Shown here: positions 9,255 through 18,944 of the stretch, piece after piece
How positions within the stretch are numbered: the first letter of the stretch is position 1
Layout of the letters: each line of letters starts with the position of its first letter
NCBI RefSeq assembly: GCF_003234265.2
Contig: NZ_CP126256.1
Span: 1,240,001 to 1,304,000, forward strand
Source of the DNA: Curtobacterium sp. MCSS17_015
GTDB taxonomy: Bacteria; Actinomycetota; Actinomycetes; Actinomycetales; Microbacteriaceae
DNA length: 64,000 nt
Direction of reading: 5' to 3'
The notes under the pieces: model-generated
Databases searched by the model: none
Seen by the model: only the letters and a program-made list of their open reading frames with translations
What the model was told of the DNA's origin: nothing
Translations under genes and position numbers: made by a program

Positions 9255-10640
9255 TTGTCCGAGTCGATCGACTCCCTCACCCTGCAGGATCCGGACGTGA
9301 TCGAGGGCCTCGACCACTGGCGCACGCTCCCGATCAAGCAGCAGCCGACGTGGCCGGACCCCACCGCTGCCGAGGCCGCCTCCGCCGAGATCGCCACGCT
9401 GCCGCCGCTCGTGTTCGCGGGTGAGGTCGACCAGTTGCGCGACCGTCTGGCCGCCGCCGCCCAGGGCAAGGCGTTCCTGCTGCAGGGCGGCGACTGCGCC
9501 GAGACCTTCGCCGGGGCGACCGCCGACTCCATCCGTGACCGGGTGAAGACGATCCTGCAGATGGCCGTCGTGCTGACCTACGGTGCGTCGACGCCGGTCA
9601 TCAAGATGGGCCGGATGGCGGGACAGTTCGCCAAGCCGCGTTCGAGCGACTTCGAGACGCGCGGGGACGTGACCCTGCCGGCGTACCGTGGCGACATCGT
9701 CAACGGCTACGACTTCACCCCGGAGTCCCGACAGGCTGACCCCCGTCGCCTGGTGCAGGGCTACCACACGGCCGCGTCGACGCTGAACCTCGTCCGCGCC
9801 TTCACGCAGGGCGGGTTCGCGGACCTGCGCCAGGTGCACTCGTGGAACAAGGGCTTCGCCGCCAACCCGGCGAACGCGCGCTACGAGAACCTCGCGGCCG
9901 AGATCGACCGTGCGATCCAGTTCATGGCGGCCTGCGGCGCGGACTTCGAGGCCCTCAAGCACGTCGAGTTCTACGCCTCGCACGAGGGCCTGCTCATGGA
10001 CTACGAGCGCCCGATGACCCGCATCGACTCGCGCTCCGGCCAGGCGTACGACACGTCCGGTCACTTCATCTGGATCGGGGAGCGCACCCGCGACCTCGAC
10101 GGAGCGCACGTCGACTTCCTGTCGCGCGTCCGGAACCCGATCGGCGTCAAGCTCGGTCCGACCACCACGGTCGCCGACATGGAAGCACTCATCGAGAAGC
10201 TCGACCCGGAGCGCGAACCGGGCCGTCTGACGTTCATCACCCGCATGGGTGCCGGCAAGATCCGCGACGAGCTGCCGAAGCTGCTCGAGGCGGTCAAGGG
10301 CATGGACGCGAACCCGCTCTGGGTGACGGACCCGATGCACGGCAACGGCCTCACCACGCCGAACGGGTACAAGACCCGCCGGTTCGACGACGTCGTGGAC
10401 GAGGTCCTCGGGTTCTTCGAGGTGCACCGCGCGGTCGGCACGTACCCGGGCGGCATGCACGTCGAGCTCACGGGCGACGACGTGACGGAGTGCCTGGGCG
10501 GTTCCGAGCACATCGACGAGGCGACCCTGGCCACCCGCTACGAGTCGCTCTGCGACCCGCGGCTCAACCACATGCAGTCCCTCGAACTCGCCTTCCTGGT
10601 GGCCGAGGAGCTCCGCGCGCACCCCTCCGTCGCCCGCTGA
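9255..10640 (+). CDS. aroG: 3-deoxy-7-phosphoheptulonate synthase, class II
   Basis: First step of the shikimate pathway: condenses phosphoenolpyruvate and erythrose-4-phosphate. The 461-residue protein is of the plant-like class II type, with LLQGGDCAETF at about 75-85 (metal-ligand Cys), RMAGQFAKPRS, VKLGPTT and WVTDPMHGN. TTG at 9255 is chosen because GAGGTG stands six bases upstream; ATG at 9228 is an alternative that adds nine residues. In Mycobacterium the same gene (Rv2178c) lies close to pknL and Rv2175c, as here. It ends in a long terminator shared with the convergent kinase gene. Confidence 0.96.
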   Translation: MSESIDSLTLQDPDVIEGLDHWRTLPIKQQPTWPDPTAAEAASAEIATLPPLVFAGEVDQLRDRLAAAAQGKAFLLQGGDCAETFAGATADSIRDRVKTILQMAVVLTYGASTPVIKMGRMAGQFAKPRSSDFETRGDVTLPAYRGDIVNGYDFTPESRQADPRRLVQGYHTAASTLNLVRAFTQGGFADLRQVHSWNKGFAANPANARYENLAAEIDRAIQFMAACGADFEALKHVEFYASHEGLLMDYERPMTRIDSRSGQAYDTSGHFIWIGERTRDLDGAHVDFLSRVRNPIGVKLGPTTTVADMEALIEKLDPEREPGRLTFITRMGAGKIRDELPKLLEAVKGMDANPLWVTDPMHGNGLTTPNGYKTRRFDDVVDEVLGFFEVHRAVGTYPGGMHVELTGDDVTECLGGSEHIDEATLATRYESLCDPRLNHMQSLELAFLVAEELRAHPSVAR

Positions 10641-10662
10641 CAGCCGTCCTGCGGACGCAGGT

Positions 10663-10720
10663 CCCGGACGGACGGGAGGCCCGACACCGGGACCGGTGTC
10701 GGGCCTCCCGTCCGTCCGGG
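10663..10720. terminator. Bidirectional terminator, 26-bp perfect stem
   Basis: Bases 10663-10688 pair without mismatch with 10695-10720 around a 6-base centre (GGGACC). The structure separates the convergent aroG and kinase genes. The stem contains GACGGGAGGCCCG, the same core as the terminator at 51645-51684. Confidence 0.9.
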
Positions 10721-10731
10721 CCGGGCTGCGC

Positions 10732-12774
<2,043 letters not shown>

Positions 12775-12781
12775 CTGCGGC

Positions 12782-12787
12782 ATTCTA
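12782..12787 (-). promoter_or_regulatory. -10 box of leaderless kinase promoter
   Basis: On the minus strand, TAGAAT is followed by GCCGCAG and then the ATG of the kinase. The seven-base gap places +1 at the start codon. Confidence 0.6.
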
Positions 12788-12887
12788 CGAAGCGGCGCGG
12801 CGGACGGCTGCACCGGCGCTCCGGTCGTTACACGATCTCGACCGGAGGGATGACCCGGGCGACGCGGTCAGACCCGGTGGAGTCGGC

Positions 12888-14129
12888 TCAGAGCGAGCGC
12901 AACCAGGTGGTGGCCGACTGCTCCCACTGGGCGTACGCCTTCGGGTAGGCCGACAGCTGTACGGCCTGCGCGGCCTCGGTGACGCTCATCGACGACCATC
13001 CGGGGATGTCGAGGAGCCCCCGGGTGACACCGGCGTTCGGGTTCCGCGACCCGCCGAAGAACAGCTCGGTGGCGTAGGCGGTGTCCTGGAGCTGCCCGGG
13101 CGTCCCCCAGCCCTGGCTCGGCCGCTGCTGGAAGAGCCCGACGGAGTCGCGGTCGCCGTGCGCGAGGTTGCGCAGGCTCGACTCCTGCATGGCGGTCGCC
13201 AGCGCGATGACGAGCCCGCGGTCGGACACGCCGAGGGAACGTCCGACGCGGACGATCGTCGCGGCGTTCGTGCGCTGCTCGCTCGTCAGGGACGGGCCGC
13301 TCGTCGGCAGGACCAGGGTGCCGCCGGCGTAGATCGTGCTCGTGTAGGTCAGGCCGTTCGCGGCGAGGAGCGACGCGACGGACACCCCGTGCGTCGTCGC
13401 GACCGAGGCGATGGTGTCACCGTTGCCGATGGTGACCGAGCCGCCGCGCGAGACCGCGGCGGACGTGGTCGGAGCGCCGGGGGACGCGACCGCCGGTCCT
13501 GCGGTGGTCGACGTCTTCGGGGTGCTGGCCGTGCCCGCGGGGACCTTGAGGCTCTGCCCGGGGTAGATGACGCTGCGCTGGGACAGGTCGTTCGCGGTGA
13601 GGAGTGCAGCGGTCGGGACGCCGACCTTCGCGGCGATGCCGGACACCGTGTCGCCCTGCTTGACGTGGTAGCTCGCCGTGCTGGCGGTCGTCGACACCGC
13701 CGCGCCGACCGGGGTCGAGGCGAGGCGCAGCGTCTGACCGGCGTGGATGATCGTGTTCCAGCCGAGGCCGTTGCGGACGAGGATCTCCTGTGCGGAGAGG
13801 CCGTACCGGGCCGCGATGCCGGAGACGGTGTCGCCCTGCTGCACCGTGTACGTGGTGGGGGTGGCGGTGCGCGTCGCGGCGACGGTGGTGGCGACCGGCG
13901 TCGAGGGCCGAGCCACGGCGGTCCCGAACACCGGGCGCGACCCGACGTTCCGGTCCTCGTCCACGTGACGCCCGCCGGCCTGGTCGTCGTGGCGCTGGTC
14001 GGCGTGCGCGATCGGTCCGGTGAGCCCGGCGGTCACGGCGATCGTGCCGGCCAGGACGATCGGCATCGTCGCGAAGCGCGCCGAGCGGATGCGGCGAGCC
14101 GCCTCGTCTGCGGTCGTGTCCCTGTCCAC
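12888..14129 (-). CDS. Secreted LysM peptidoglycan-binding protein with C-terminal transglycosylase-like domain
   Basis: Predicted extracytoplasmic wall hydrolase. The 413-residue product has an N-terminal membrane or signal segment (PIVLAGTIAVTAGLTGPIAHAD, about 23-44). Three LysM modules follow at about 93-137, 153-197 and 231-275, the first two with YxVxxGDTVSGIA openings. A C-terminal domain (283-410) carries AMQESS (candidate catalytic Glu316) and the SVGLFQQRPSQGWGTP signature seen in actinobacterial lysozyme-like proteins. The GTG at 14129 has AGGAG seven bases upstream. It is divergent from the Rv2175c-like gene. Enzymatic activity is inferred, not certain. Confidence 0.88.
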   Translation of the reverse strand: MDRDTTADEAARRIRSARFATMPIVLAGTIAVTAGLTGPIAHADQRHDDQAGGRHVDEDRNVGSRPVFGTAVARPSTPVATTVAATRTATPTTYTVQQGDTVSGIAARYGLSAQEILVRNGLGWNTIIHAGQTLRLASTPVGAAVSTTASTASYHVKQGDTVSGIAAKVGVPTAALLTANDLSQRSVIYPGQSLKVPAGTASTPKTSTTAGPAVASPGAPTTSAAVSRGGSVTIGNGDTIASVATTHGVSVASLLAANGLTYTSTIYAGGTLVLPTSGPSLTSEQRTNAATIVRVGRSLGVSDRGLVIALATAMQESSLRNLAHGDRDSVGLFQQRPSQGWGTPGQLQDTAYATELFFGGSRNPNAGVTRGLLDIPGWSSMSVTEAAQAVQLSAYPKAYAQWEQSATTWLRSL

Positions 14130-14268
14130 GGTCGTTCTCCTGTCTCCGCACGTCGTCGGCACGGGGTGGGTCTGGCGGCCGTGCGCGCACGCACGGCACG
14201 CACAGGTGACCACACGCTGACATGCTGTGAATCCCAAGTCAACCAGAGAGTCGGATGTTGTGGGTGTG

Positions 14269-14285
14269 ACTGATGGGACATCAGT
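14269..14285. promoter_or_regulatory. Palindrome in the divergent LysM / Rv2175c-like intergenic region
   Basis: ACTGATG-GGA-CATCAGT is a 7-bp inverted repeat with a 3-base centre, between two divergent genes. An operator role is inference. Confidence 0.3.
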
Positions 14286-14367
14286 GGTCGTCCTGGCGCA
14301 GGCCACGGTGGTCCTCGAGGCAGCCCGGTGCTGTGCGCGCCCGTCCGCCTCTGGCACGATGGACCTC

Positions 14368-14724
14368 GTGAGTGCCACCCTTCCCGGAGACGACGCCCTG
14401 TCCGAACGTTGGTTGACCGTGCCCGACCTGGTCGACCTGCTGGGGGTGAGCCCCGGCCGAGTCCACCGTCTGTTCGAGCAGCGCACCCTGCTGCCCGCCC
14501 GCGTCGACGGCGTGCTCCGCGTGCCGGTCGAGTTCCTCGAGGACGACGAACCGCTGCCCGAACTCCGCGGGACCCTCATCGTGCTCGGTGACAACGGTTT
14601 CACCGACGACGAGGCCGTCCGCTGGATGCTCACCGTCGACGACTCCATGGGCACGACGCCCATCGCCGCGCTCCGCGCCGGACGCAAGGCGGAAGTGCGC
14701 CGCGTGGCGCAGTCGCTGCTGTAG
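14368..14724 (+). CDS. Rv2175c-family DNA-binding protein (PknL substrate homologue)
   Basis: Small winged-helix DNA-binding protein. The 118-residue product has an N-terminal HTH (RWLTVPDLVDLLGVSPGRVHRLF) and the C-terminal Rv2175c domain (GFTDDEAVRWMLTVDDSMGTTPIAALRAGRKAEVRRVAQSLL). In M. tuberculosis Rv2175c is phosphorylated by PknL and loses DNA binding; the kinase neighbour here makes the same link likely. GTG at 14368 is chosen because CACGAT plus a seven-base gap precedes it, as in other leaderless genes here; ATG at 14359 is an alternative. The gene ends inside a tandem 25-bp repeat. Confidence 0.85.
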   Translation: MSATLPGDDALSERWLTVPDLVDLLGVSPGRVHRLFEQRTLLPARVDGVLRVPVEFLEDDEPLPELRGTLIVLGDNGFTDDEAVRWMLTVDDSMGTTPIAALRAGRKAEVRRVAQSLL

Positions 14725-14756
14725 GCACAGCGCGCAGTCGCTGCTGTCGGCGCAGC
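14707..14756. repeat. Tandem 25-bp direct repeat spanning a stop codon
   Basis: Bases 14707-14731 and 14732-14756 are identical except for two positions. The TAG stop of the Rv2175c-like gene lies in the first copy; the second has TCG there. A third partial copy (GCAGTCG) follows. Each unit can fold through CGCTG/CAGCG, so it may also help to terminate transcription. Confidence 0.7.
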
Positions 14757-14771
14757 GAGCAGTCGTTCCGC

Positions 14772-15890
14772 TCAGGAGGCCCGGCGGCTGACGGTGTCGG
14801 CGAGGGCCGCGAGCTGTTCACGTGCCGACGGGGTGAGCGGGGCGGCGTCGAGTGCGGCCTTGGCGCGCTGGACGTGCCGGTCGATCGACCGTTCGACCGC
14901 GCTGACCGCGCCGGACTCGGTGAGCGTCGCGCGCAGCATCTGCACCTGGTCGTCGTCGAGGTCCGGGTCGCCGAGCAGCTCGTCGAGGAGCTGGCGTGCC
15001 CCGACCGGCAGCGCCTTCCGGGCGGTGGCCACGAGGACGGTGCGCTTGCCCTCGCGGAGGTCGTCGCCCGCGGGCTTGCCGGTCACCTCCGGGTCGCCGA
15101 AGACCCCGAGCATGTCGTCGCGCAGCTGGTAGGCGACGCCCAGGGGGAGGCCGAACGAGCGCAGGCCGTCGAGCTGGTTCTCGCCCGCGCCGGCGATGAG
15201 GGCGCCGATGAGGAGCGGTGCTTCGACGGAGTACTTGGCGGACTTGAAGACGATGACGCGCTGGGCGCGGACGAGCTGTTCGGCGTCGTCCACCGTCGGC
15301 CAGGCGGTCTCCTCGTGGATGTCGAGGTACTGACCGGCCGTGACCTCGAGCCGCATCGCGTGGAACTCCTGGCGGACGATGCGCGCCCGCACCGGGTCGA
15401 GGAGTGCGAGGGCCTCGTCGAAGACCGCGTCGCTCAGCGAGAGCAGCAGGTCACCGAGGAGGAGGGCGGCGTTCGTGCCGTAGAGCGCACGGTCGCCCAC
15501 CCAGCCGGACTCGGCGTGCAGCGACTCGTAACGGCGGTGCGCGGCGGGACGCCCGCGCCGGGTGTCCGAGCGGTCCATGATGTCGTCGTGCACGAGGGCC
15601 GCGGCGTGGAAGACCTCGAGTGCGGCGGCGGCGGTGACGACGGCCTCCGCGGTGGTCTGGCGTGAGCCCTCGGACAGCGGGTCGAACGACCCCGACCGGC
15701 CGGCGACGGACTGCCAGCCCCAGTAGCAGAACAGGGCCCGGAAGCGCTTGCCGCCGGCGAGCAGGTCGCGGGCGAACGTGTCGAACGGGAGCAGGTCCGG
15801 ACTGATCGCCGCGAGGCGGTCGCGCTGCTCGTCGAGAGCCCGATCGATCCGCGCCGAGACGAGGTCCACTAATCGCGTACTCTCAGCCAC
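14772..15890 (-). CDS. Polyprenyl (trans-isoprenyl) diphosphate synthase
   Basis: Elongates allylic diphosphates with isopentenyl diphosphate, for carotenoids, menaquinone side chains or other isoprenoids. The 372-residue product has GGKRFRA at 46-52 and the first Asp-rich motif LVHDDIMDRSDTRRGRP (DDIMD at 102-106). The second Asp-rich region reads QLRDDMLGVFGDPEVTGKPAGDDLREGKRT, as in actinobacterial GGPP-type synthases. Product length cannot be fixed from sequence. GTG at 15890 follows TAAGGT plus seven bases, compatible with a leaderless mRNA, though AAGGA in the same stretch could serve as a Shine-Dalgarno. Convergent with the Rv2175c-like gene. Confidence 0.92.
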   Translation of the reverse strand: MAESTRLVDLVSARIDRALDEQRDRLAAISPDLLPFDTFARDLLAGGKRFRALFCYWGWQSVAGRSGSFDPLSEGSRQTTAEAVVTAAAALEVFHAAALVHDDIMDRSDTRRGRPAAHRRYESLHAESGWVGDRALYGTNAALLLGDLLLSLSDAVFDEALALLDPVRARIVRQEFHAMRLEVTAGQYLDIHEETAWPTVDDAEQLVRAQRVIVFKSAKYSVEAPLLIGALIAGAGENQLDGLRSFGLPLGVAYQLRDDMLGVFGDPEVTGKPAGDDLREGKRTVLVATARKALPVGARQLLDELLGDPDLDDDQVQMLRATLTESGAVSAVERSIDRHVQRAKAALDAAPLTPSAREQLAALADTVSRRAS

Positions 15891-15897
15891 GGTCCTT

Positions 15898-15903
15898 ACC
15901 TTA
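15898..15903 (-). promoter_or_regulatory. -10 box of the polyprenyl synthase promoter
   Basis: TAAGGT on the minus strand, seven bases before the GTG start codon. Confidence 0.45.
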
Positions 15904-15974
15904 GTGGGTGGTCCGGTCGTAAGATCGATCCACCCCTTCCACCGCGTCGATCCCAGGAACAAGAGGGAACCAAG

Positions 15975-16376
15975 ATGCCACTCTCGGAGCAAGAGCAGCG
16001 CCTCCTCGAAGAGATGGAGCGGAGCCTCTACCAGAACGACTCCGACTTCGTGGCGCGCGTCACCCGCCGCCAGGGACGTCCGACGTACACCGCCATCACG
16101 ATCGGTGTCCTGATCGGTCTCGTCGGCGTCGGTGTGATCGTCCTCGGGCTGGTCGTCAAGCAGCCCCTGATCGGGGTGCTCGGCTTCGTCGTGATGCTCG
16201 GCGGGGTGCTGTTCGCCCTCCGGCCCGGCGGTCGTACCCCGACCGCCCGCCCCACCCGGACCGCGTCCTCCGGACCGGCAGCGCGTGGCGGCTCCCGTCC
16301 CGCACGCGGGTCGTCCGGCGGCTCCTTCATCGACCGGATGAACGAGCGCTGGGACAAGCGCAACCAGCAGGACTAG
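15975..16376 (+). CDS. DUF3040 membrane protein
   Basis: Actinobacterial membrane protein of unknown function, recognised from the opening MPLSEQEQRLLEEMERSLYQ and the two closely spaced membrane helices (about 38-60 and 63-80). The 133-residue product has a basic, Pro/Arg/Ser-rich C-terminal tail. In many Actinobacteria DUF3040 genes lie just upstream of mraZ and the dcw cluster, as here. ATG at 15975 follows AAGAGGGAACCAAG. Confidence 0.88.
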   Translation: MPLSEQEQRLLEEMERSLYQNDSDFVARVTRRQGRPTYTAITIGVLIGLVGVGVIVLGLVVKQPLIGVLGFVVMLGGVLFALRPGGRTPTARPTRTASSGPAARGGSRPARGSSGGSFIDRMNERWDKRNQQD

Positions 16377-16401
16377 CTCCACCGGTCCTCCACGATCCTC
16401 C

Positions 16402-16431
16402 ACGGGGTCGGCCCTCCCGGGCCGGCCCCGT
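16402..16431 (+). terminator. Intrinsic terminator after the DUF3040 gene
   Basis: ACGGGGTCGGCCC (16402-16414) pairs with 16419-16431 (one G-T wobble) around a TCCC loop. The stem is followed by a T run, the classical rho-independent form. It opens the 355-base gap before mraZ. Confidence 0.8.
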
Positions 16432-16668
16432 TTTCCGTGCCCGCCGGACTCATCGACCCTGGCGGACCCCCGGTGTCCGTCGTCGGCGCCGCCGCATCGC
16501 GCGGTCCGATCGACGGTCACCGGTGTTCGCTGCGCCCTGGTCTCCCTCCACTGCCCTCCACCCGGGCTCCAGGCCCGTCACAGCGCGGATCGAGCGGCCC
16601 ACGCCGGGCTCTCATGTGCCCCCAGTAGGGGTGGCTGAGGCTGAGAGTGGGGCAGATCAGCAGCGAAG

Positions 16669-16693
16669 TGGAGGGAAGTGGAGTACGGTGGGG
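16669..16693 (+). promoter_or_regulatory. MraZ operator: three TGGRG repeats at 10-bp spacing
   Basis: TGGAG (16669), TGGAG (16679) and TGGGG (16689) repeat at exactly 10-bp intervals, 39 bases before the mraZ start; another TGGGG stands at 16648. Known MraZ operators consist of TGGGN repeats separated by five bases, so autoregulation of the dcw promoter is likely. The gap from 16432 to 16668 holds no convincing gene. Confidence 0.65.
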
Positions 16694-16731
16694 CACGACG
16701 AAGACCGGTGGAGCTGAGGGGAGGCCCCGAC

Positions 16732-17163
16732 GTGCTGCTCGGTACCCATGCCCCGAAGCTCGACGAGAAGGGTCGCGTGATCCTCCCGGCCAAGTTCCGG
16801 GACGAACTGTCCGGCGGTCTCGTCATGACCCGCGGCCAGGAGCGGTGCGTGGTCGTCTTCAGCGCCAGGACCTTCGAGGAACTCCACGAACGGATCCGCC
16901 AGGCGCCGATGACGTCGAAGCGCACCCGCGACTACATGCGCCTGTTCCTCTCCGGAGCGAGCGCCGAACAACCCGACAAGCAGAACCGCGTCACGATCCC
17001 GCAGAACCTCCGCGAGTACGCGGGGCTCGAGCGGGACCTGACGGTCATCGGCAGCGGTGACCGTGCCGAGATCTGGTCGACCAGCGCATGGGAGGCCTAC
17101 TACGCCGAGGCCGAGGAGGCCTTCGCCGAGAACGACGAGGAGGTGATCCCGGGGATCTTCTGA
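16732..17163 (+). CDS. mraZ: Division/cell wall cluster transcriptional repressor MraZ
   Basis: DNA-binding regulator that represses the dcw promoter. The 143-residue product has two SpoVT-AbrB half-domains marked by [17 protein letters not shown] and [18 protein letters not shown], the usual MraZ layout and length. GTG at 16732 is preceded by GGGGAGG at seven bases; the frame extends 18 codons upstream but over the operator repeats and without homology. First gene of the dcw cluster. Confidence 0.95.
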   Translation: MLLGTHAPKLDEKGRVILPAKFRDELSGGLVMTRGQERCVVVFSARTFEELHERIRQAPMTSKRTRDYMRLFLSGASAEQPDKQNRVTIPQNLREYAGLERDLTVIGSGDRAEIWSTSAWEAYYAEAEEAFAENDEEVIPGIF

Positions 17164-17193
17164 TCCGCGGATCGGGACTCCCAGCCGTGAAGC

Positions 17194-17219
17194 CCTGACA
17201 CACCTTCCCCGGTGTCAGG
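17194..17219 (+). promoter_or_regulatory. Hairpin in the mraZ-rsmH gap
   Basis: CCTGACAC (17194-17201) pairs with GTGTCAGG (17212-17219) around a 10-base loop containing TTCCCC. No T run follows. Possible attenuator or mRNA stabiliser between mraZ and rsmH. Confidence 0.4.
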
Positions 17220-17268
17220 TCGCATGGATGGGGATCCGGACCCGCGGCCCAGGAGTCCAGGGGCGCAC

Positions 17269-18222
17269 ATGGCAGCACCGGAGAAGTTCCCGCACACCCC
17301 CGTGATGCTCGAACGGATCGTCGACCTCTTCACCCCGACGCTCGAGGGGCCGGGCAAGGTCGTCGTCGACGCCACGCTCGGCATGGGTGGACACTCCGCC
17401 GGCCTGCTCGAGCGGTTCCCGGAGCTCACGCTCGTCGGGCTCGACCGCGACACCGATGCACTCGGCATCGCGGGTGAGCGGCTGGCCCGGTTCGGCGACC
17501 GTGTCCACCTCGTGCACACCGTCTACGACGAACTCCCGGCCGCGCTCGACGGTCTCGGGATCGCCGAGGTCGACGGCGTCCTGTTCGACCTCGGCGTCTC
17601 GTCGCTGCAACTCGACCGCGCCGAACGCGGCTTCGCCTACAGCCAGGACGCCCCGCTCGACATGCGGATGGACCGCACGCAGGGCATCACCGCGGCGGAG
17701 GTCCTGGCCGAGTACGACGAGGGTGAACTCCGCCGGATCTTCCAGCGGTACGGCGAGGAGAAGCTGGCGGGCCGGTACGCGAAGGCCATCGTCGAGCGGC
17801 GCGCGACCGCCCCGTTCACGATGTCCGGCGACCTGGTGCAGGTGCTGCACGACGCGACGCCGGTCGCCGTGCAGCGTCAGGGCCACCCCGCCAAGCGCGT
17901 GTTCCAGGCGCTCCGGATCGAGGTCAACACCGAGTTGAGCGTCCTCGAGCGCGCGATCCCCGCCGCACTCGACCGCATCCGGGTCGCCGGGCGCCTCGTC
18001 GTCGAGTCCTACCAGTCGCTCGAGGACCGCATCGTCAAGCGGGCCCTCGTCGAGCGCACCACCTCGAGCGCCCCGGCGGACCTGCCGGTGGAGCTCCCCG
18101 AGCACGCGCCGACCTTCGCCCTCGTCGTCAAGGGCGCGGAACAGGCCGACGAGGCCGAACGCGCCGCCAACCCCCGAGCTACCCCCGTGCGCCTGCGCGC
18201 GGCCGAGCGGATCCGGAAGTGA
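17269..18222 (+). CDS. rsmH: 16S rRNA (cytosine(1402)-N4)-methyltransferase
   Basis: SAM-dependent methylation of C1402 in the 16S rRNA P-site region. The 317-residue product begins PEKFPHTPVMLERIV and has the SAM-binding VVDATLGMGGHS, GLDRD and FDLGVSSLQLDRAERGFAYS motifs, then the inserted helical domain and the C-terminal KRALVERTTSSAP segment. ATG at 17269 is chosen because homology starts there; an in-frame ATG at 17212 would run through the hairpin. It is followed after one base by ftsL. Confidence 0.95.
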   Translation: MAAPEKFPHTPVMLERIVDLFTPTLEGPGKVVVDATLGMGGHSAGLLERFPELTLVGLDRDTDALGIAGERLARFGDRVHLVHTVYDELPAALDGLGIAEVDGVLFDLGVSSLQLDRAERGFAYSQDAPLDMRMDRTQGITAAEVLAEYDEGELRRIFQRYGEEKLAGRYAKAIVERRATAPFTMSGDLVQVLHDATPVAVQRQGHPAKRVFQALRIEVNTELSVLERAIPAALDRIRVAGRLVVESYQSLEDRIVKRALVERTTSSAPADLPVELPEHAPTFALVVKGAEQADEAERAANPRATPVRLRAAERIRK

Positions 18223-18223
18223 C

Positions 18224-18910
18224 ATGAGCACGAACCTCGCACTCGTCGACCCTGCCGTCGCCCCGTCGCGTGCCCCGCGTCCGGAGCACGACCGTCCGGC
18301 ACGGAACCGCCCCGAACTCGTCGAGGTCACCCCGACCAAGGCGCAGCGTCGGGCCCGGCCGCGGGTCGCCTACGCCGTGGTGGCGATCGCCGCGCTCGGC
18401 GTCCTGCTCCTCGCGCAGCTCGGCATCAGCATGGCGCTCAGTCAGGGGGCCTACACGCTCAGTTCCCTGAAGAGCGAGCAGACCGGCCTCAACCGGACGC
18501 AGGCCTCGCTGTCCGAGGACCTCAAGGTGCTCGAGTCGCCGCAGAACCTGGCCCGGAACGCGCAGGCCCTCGGGATGATCGCCAACTCCACGCCCGTCTA
18601 CCTCGACCCGAAGACCGGCACGGTGTACGGCACGCCCAAGCCCGCGACCCCGGAAGAGGCCACCGGCAACACCGCGAACCAGGTGCCGAACTCCCTGCTC
18701 GGGGACGTCCCGCTCGCGGCGCAGGCGGGCGACACCGCCACGAGCAAGGAGACCGGCGCGGACCCTGCCACCGCTGCCGACGCCCCTGCTGCCGGCGCGT
18801 CGGCCAACGACGCTGGGAACACCGGTGGGGCCAGCGCGTCGGACCAGGGTTCCGCGAAGTCGTCCGTAGAGTCCGACGCGAACCAGCTCCAGGCACCCAC
18901 GACCCGGTGA
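18224..18910 (+). CDS. ftsL: FtsL-like division protein
   Basis: Bitopic divisome protein expected to bridge FtsQ and the FtsW-FtsI synthase. Sequence identity in this family is weak, so the call rests on topology and position. The 228-residue product has a basic cytoplasmic N-terminus (about 1-46), one membrane helix (about 48-72), and a coiled-coil segment (YTLSSLKSEQTGLNRTQASLSEDLKVLESPQNLARNA region) with the usual NLARNAQALGM ending. A long Ala/Thr/Asp-rich tail of about 100 residues makes it larger than typical FtsL. It lies between rsmH and ftsI, the standard ftsL slot. Confidence 0.78.
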   Translation: MSTNLALVDPAVAPSRAPRPEHDRPARNRPELVEVTPTKAQRRARPRVAYAVVAIAALGVLLLAQLGISMALSQGAYTLSSLKSEQTGLNRTQASLSEDLKVLESPQNLARNAQALGMIANSTPVYLDPKTGTVYGTPKPATPEEATGNTANQVPNSLLGDVPLAAQAGDTATSKETGADPATAADAPAAGASANDAGNTGGASASDQGSAKSSVESDANQLQAPTTR

Positions 18911-18944
18911 CCCACGGCTCAGCTCCATCCCGGAAAGGCCGCTC

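Noticed and set aside
14130..14367. A c-di-AMP (ydaO-type) riboswitch upstream of the LysM gene
   Set aside because: Such riboswitches precede many actinobacterial wall hydrolase genes, but I could not find the conserved core elements here; only a short palindrome is present.
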